The notes under the pieces were generated by a model. It saw only the letters and a program-made list of their open reading frames with translations, was not told the DNA's origin and searched no databases. Of a DNA stretch of 5,864 nt, positions 5,431-5,864 are shown piece by piece. The stretch's first letter is position 1. The number at the start of each line of letters is the position of its first letter. The position numbers and the translations under genes are program-made. The stretch comes from Fusobacteriota bacterium (GTDB taxonomy: Bacteria; Fusobacteriota; Fusobacteriia; Fusobacteriales; Fusobacteriaceae), in the NCBI GenBank assembly GCA_023389595.1, contig JAEWEF010000075.1:1-5864 (forward strand), in the 5' to 3' direction.

Positions 5431-5864
5431 AAGTATTGCCAGATTTTTTCTGGTAATACTTTTAATTTTTATATTTTTTTGGAAAATGAATTTATCTTTT
5501 TATGACTATGTTCATAGTTTTAAAAGATTTTCAAGTGTAATTCACAGCATGTTAAGAATAGATTTTTCAGATTACGGCGTGGTTTTGTACAAGGTTTTTG
5601 AAACATTTTTGATAGCCTTTAGTTCAACAATAATAGCCGTTTTTTGTGCTGTACTTGTAACACCTTTTTTAACAAATTACGTTATAAAAAATAAAATTTT
5701 ATTAAAAATTTTAAATTTATTTTTTTCATCGTTTAGGACAATACCTGCACTTGTTTTTGCAACAGTACTCGTAAGTTTGATAGGAGCCGGAAGTTTTACA
5801 GGTTTTATTAGCATGCTCATAATAACTTTTTTTGCTTCGGTAAAACTTTTAAGAGAGTATTTAG
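5393..5864 (+). CDS. phnE: Phosphonate-type ABC transporter permease, 5' part (cut by window end)
   Basis: This is the membrane channel subunit of the importer. 157 codons are visible and the frame is open to the last base, so the 3' part lies outside the window (full-length PhnE is usually about 250-270 residues). I read it as MTLDKFIKIHKFKSIARFF at 1-19, then a first membrane segment at about 16-32 ending FFWKMNLS; a short extracytoplasmic part; membrane segments at about 66-93 and 104-130; and the PhnE-typical FRTIPALVFATVLVSLIGAG at 114-133. The start of the permease/ATPase coupling loop is at about 146-157 (FASVKLLREYL, with K151 and E155). The ATG at 5393 is the first possible start after an in-frame stop at 5384-5386. 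It overlaps phnC by 38 bp and has no clear SD site, pointing to translational coupling. Starting at ATG 5486 would lose the first membrane segment. Confidence 0.85.
   Translation, partial: MTLDKFIKIHKFKSIARFFLVILLIFIFFWKMNLSFYDYVHSFKRFSSVIHSMLRIDFSDYGVVLYKVFETFLIAFSSTIIAVFCAVLVTPFLTNYVIKNKILLKILNLFFSSFRTIPALVFATVLVSLIGAGSFTGFISMLIITFFASVKLLREYL
5427..5480 (+). terminator. Terminator-like hairpin at the phnC stop, inside the phnE reading frame
   Basis: Bases 5427-5443 pair with 5449-5465 in a 17-bp stem around a 5-nt loop of T residues; the only non-Watson-Crick pair is a G-T wobble (5438 with 5454). The stem contains GCCAG against CTGG near the loop and is followed by a T-rich run (5466-5480, broken by two A residues). 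The stem begins in the last bases of phnC (stop codon 5428-5430), the usual place for an intrinsic terminator. It nevertheless encodes residues 12-24 of phnE, so it would either attenuate transcription between phnC and phnE or be kept open by ribosomes translating phnE. The structure is seen in the sequence; the termination activity is inferred. Confidence 0.55.

Noticed and set aside
5486..5488. An alternative ATG start for phnE after the hairpin.
   Set aside because: It would remove the hydrophobic first segment (residues 16-30) and the FFWKMNLS stretch expected of PhnE, and it has only a weak, too-close GGA upstream. I keep ATG 5393, while noting this as the main uncertainty.

Overview
The window is a dense, single-direction gene run (all nine genes on the + strand) from an AT-rich bacterium; G+C looks to be about a quarter to 30% by eye (not counted), with AAA, AGA and TTA codons dominating. 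The order rpmH-rnpA-yidD-yidC-jag-mnmE is the classical block found next to the replication origin in low-GC Bacillota and in Fusobacteriota. The short YidC without a lipoprotein signal, and the wording of RpmH and YidC, make me lean weakly towards Fusobacteriota (Leptotrichiaceae-like). This is from memory of family sequences, not a search, and a low-GC Bacillota is not excluded.

Layout. Bases 1-163 are an AT-rich leader holding a textbook sigma-70/sigma-A promoter (TTGACA, 17 bp, TATAAT at 96-124) and a strong ribosome binding site for rpmH, which starts with TTG at 164. An intrinsic terminator or attenuator (297-329) separates rpmH from rnpA. The tightly packed genes rnpA (353-691), yidD (694-927), yidC (948-1553), jag/khpB (1557-2381) and mnmE (2390-3760) follow with gaps of 2-20 bp. 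The place where mnmG would often follow mnmE is instead occupied, 18 bp on, by a phosphonate-type ABC importer: phnD lipoprotein (3779-4657), phnC ATPase (4681-5430) and the first 157 codons of phnE permease (5393 to the window end), which overlaps phnC by 38 bp.

How the genes fit together. RpmH is ribosomal protein L34, RnpA is the protein subunit of RNase P, YidD and YidC serve membrane protein insertion, Jag/KhpB is an RNA-binding partner often encoded beside YidC, and MnmE modifies the tRNA wobble uridine. The first half is therefore translation, RNA and membrane biogenesis housekeeping. The second half is nutrient uptake, and no phosphonate-degrading gene is visible, so the importer's substrate is uncertain.

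The most unusual signal is a long, near-perfect terminator-like hairpin (5427-5465, followed by T-rich sequence) that begins at the phnC stop codon but lies inside the phnE reading frame. I see no wholly new system here. Apart from that hairpin and the mnmE-phn junction, the window looks like ordinary, intact core genes.
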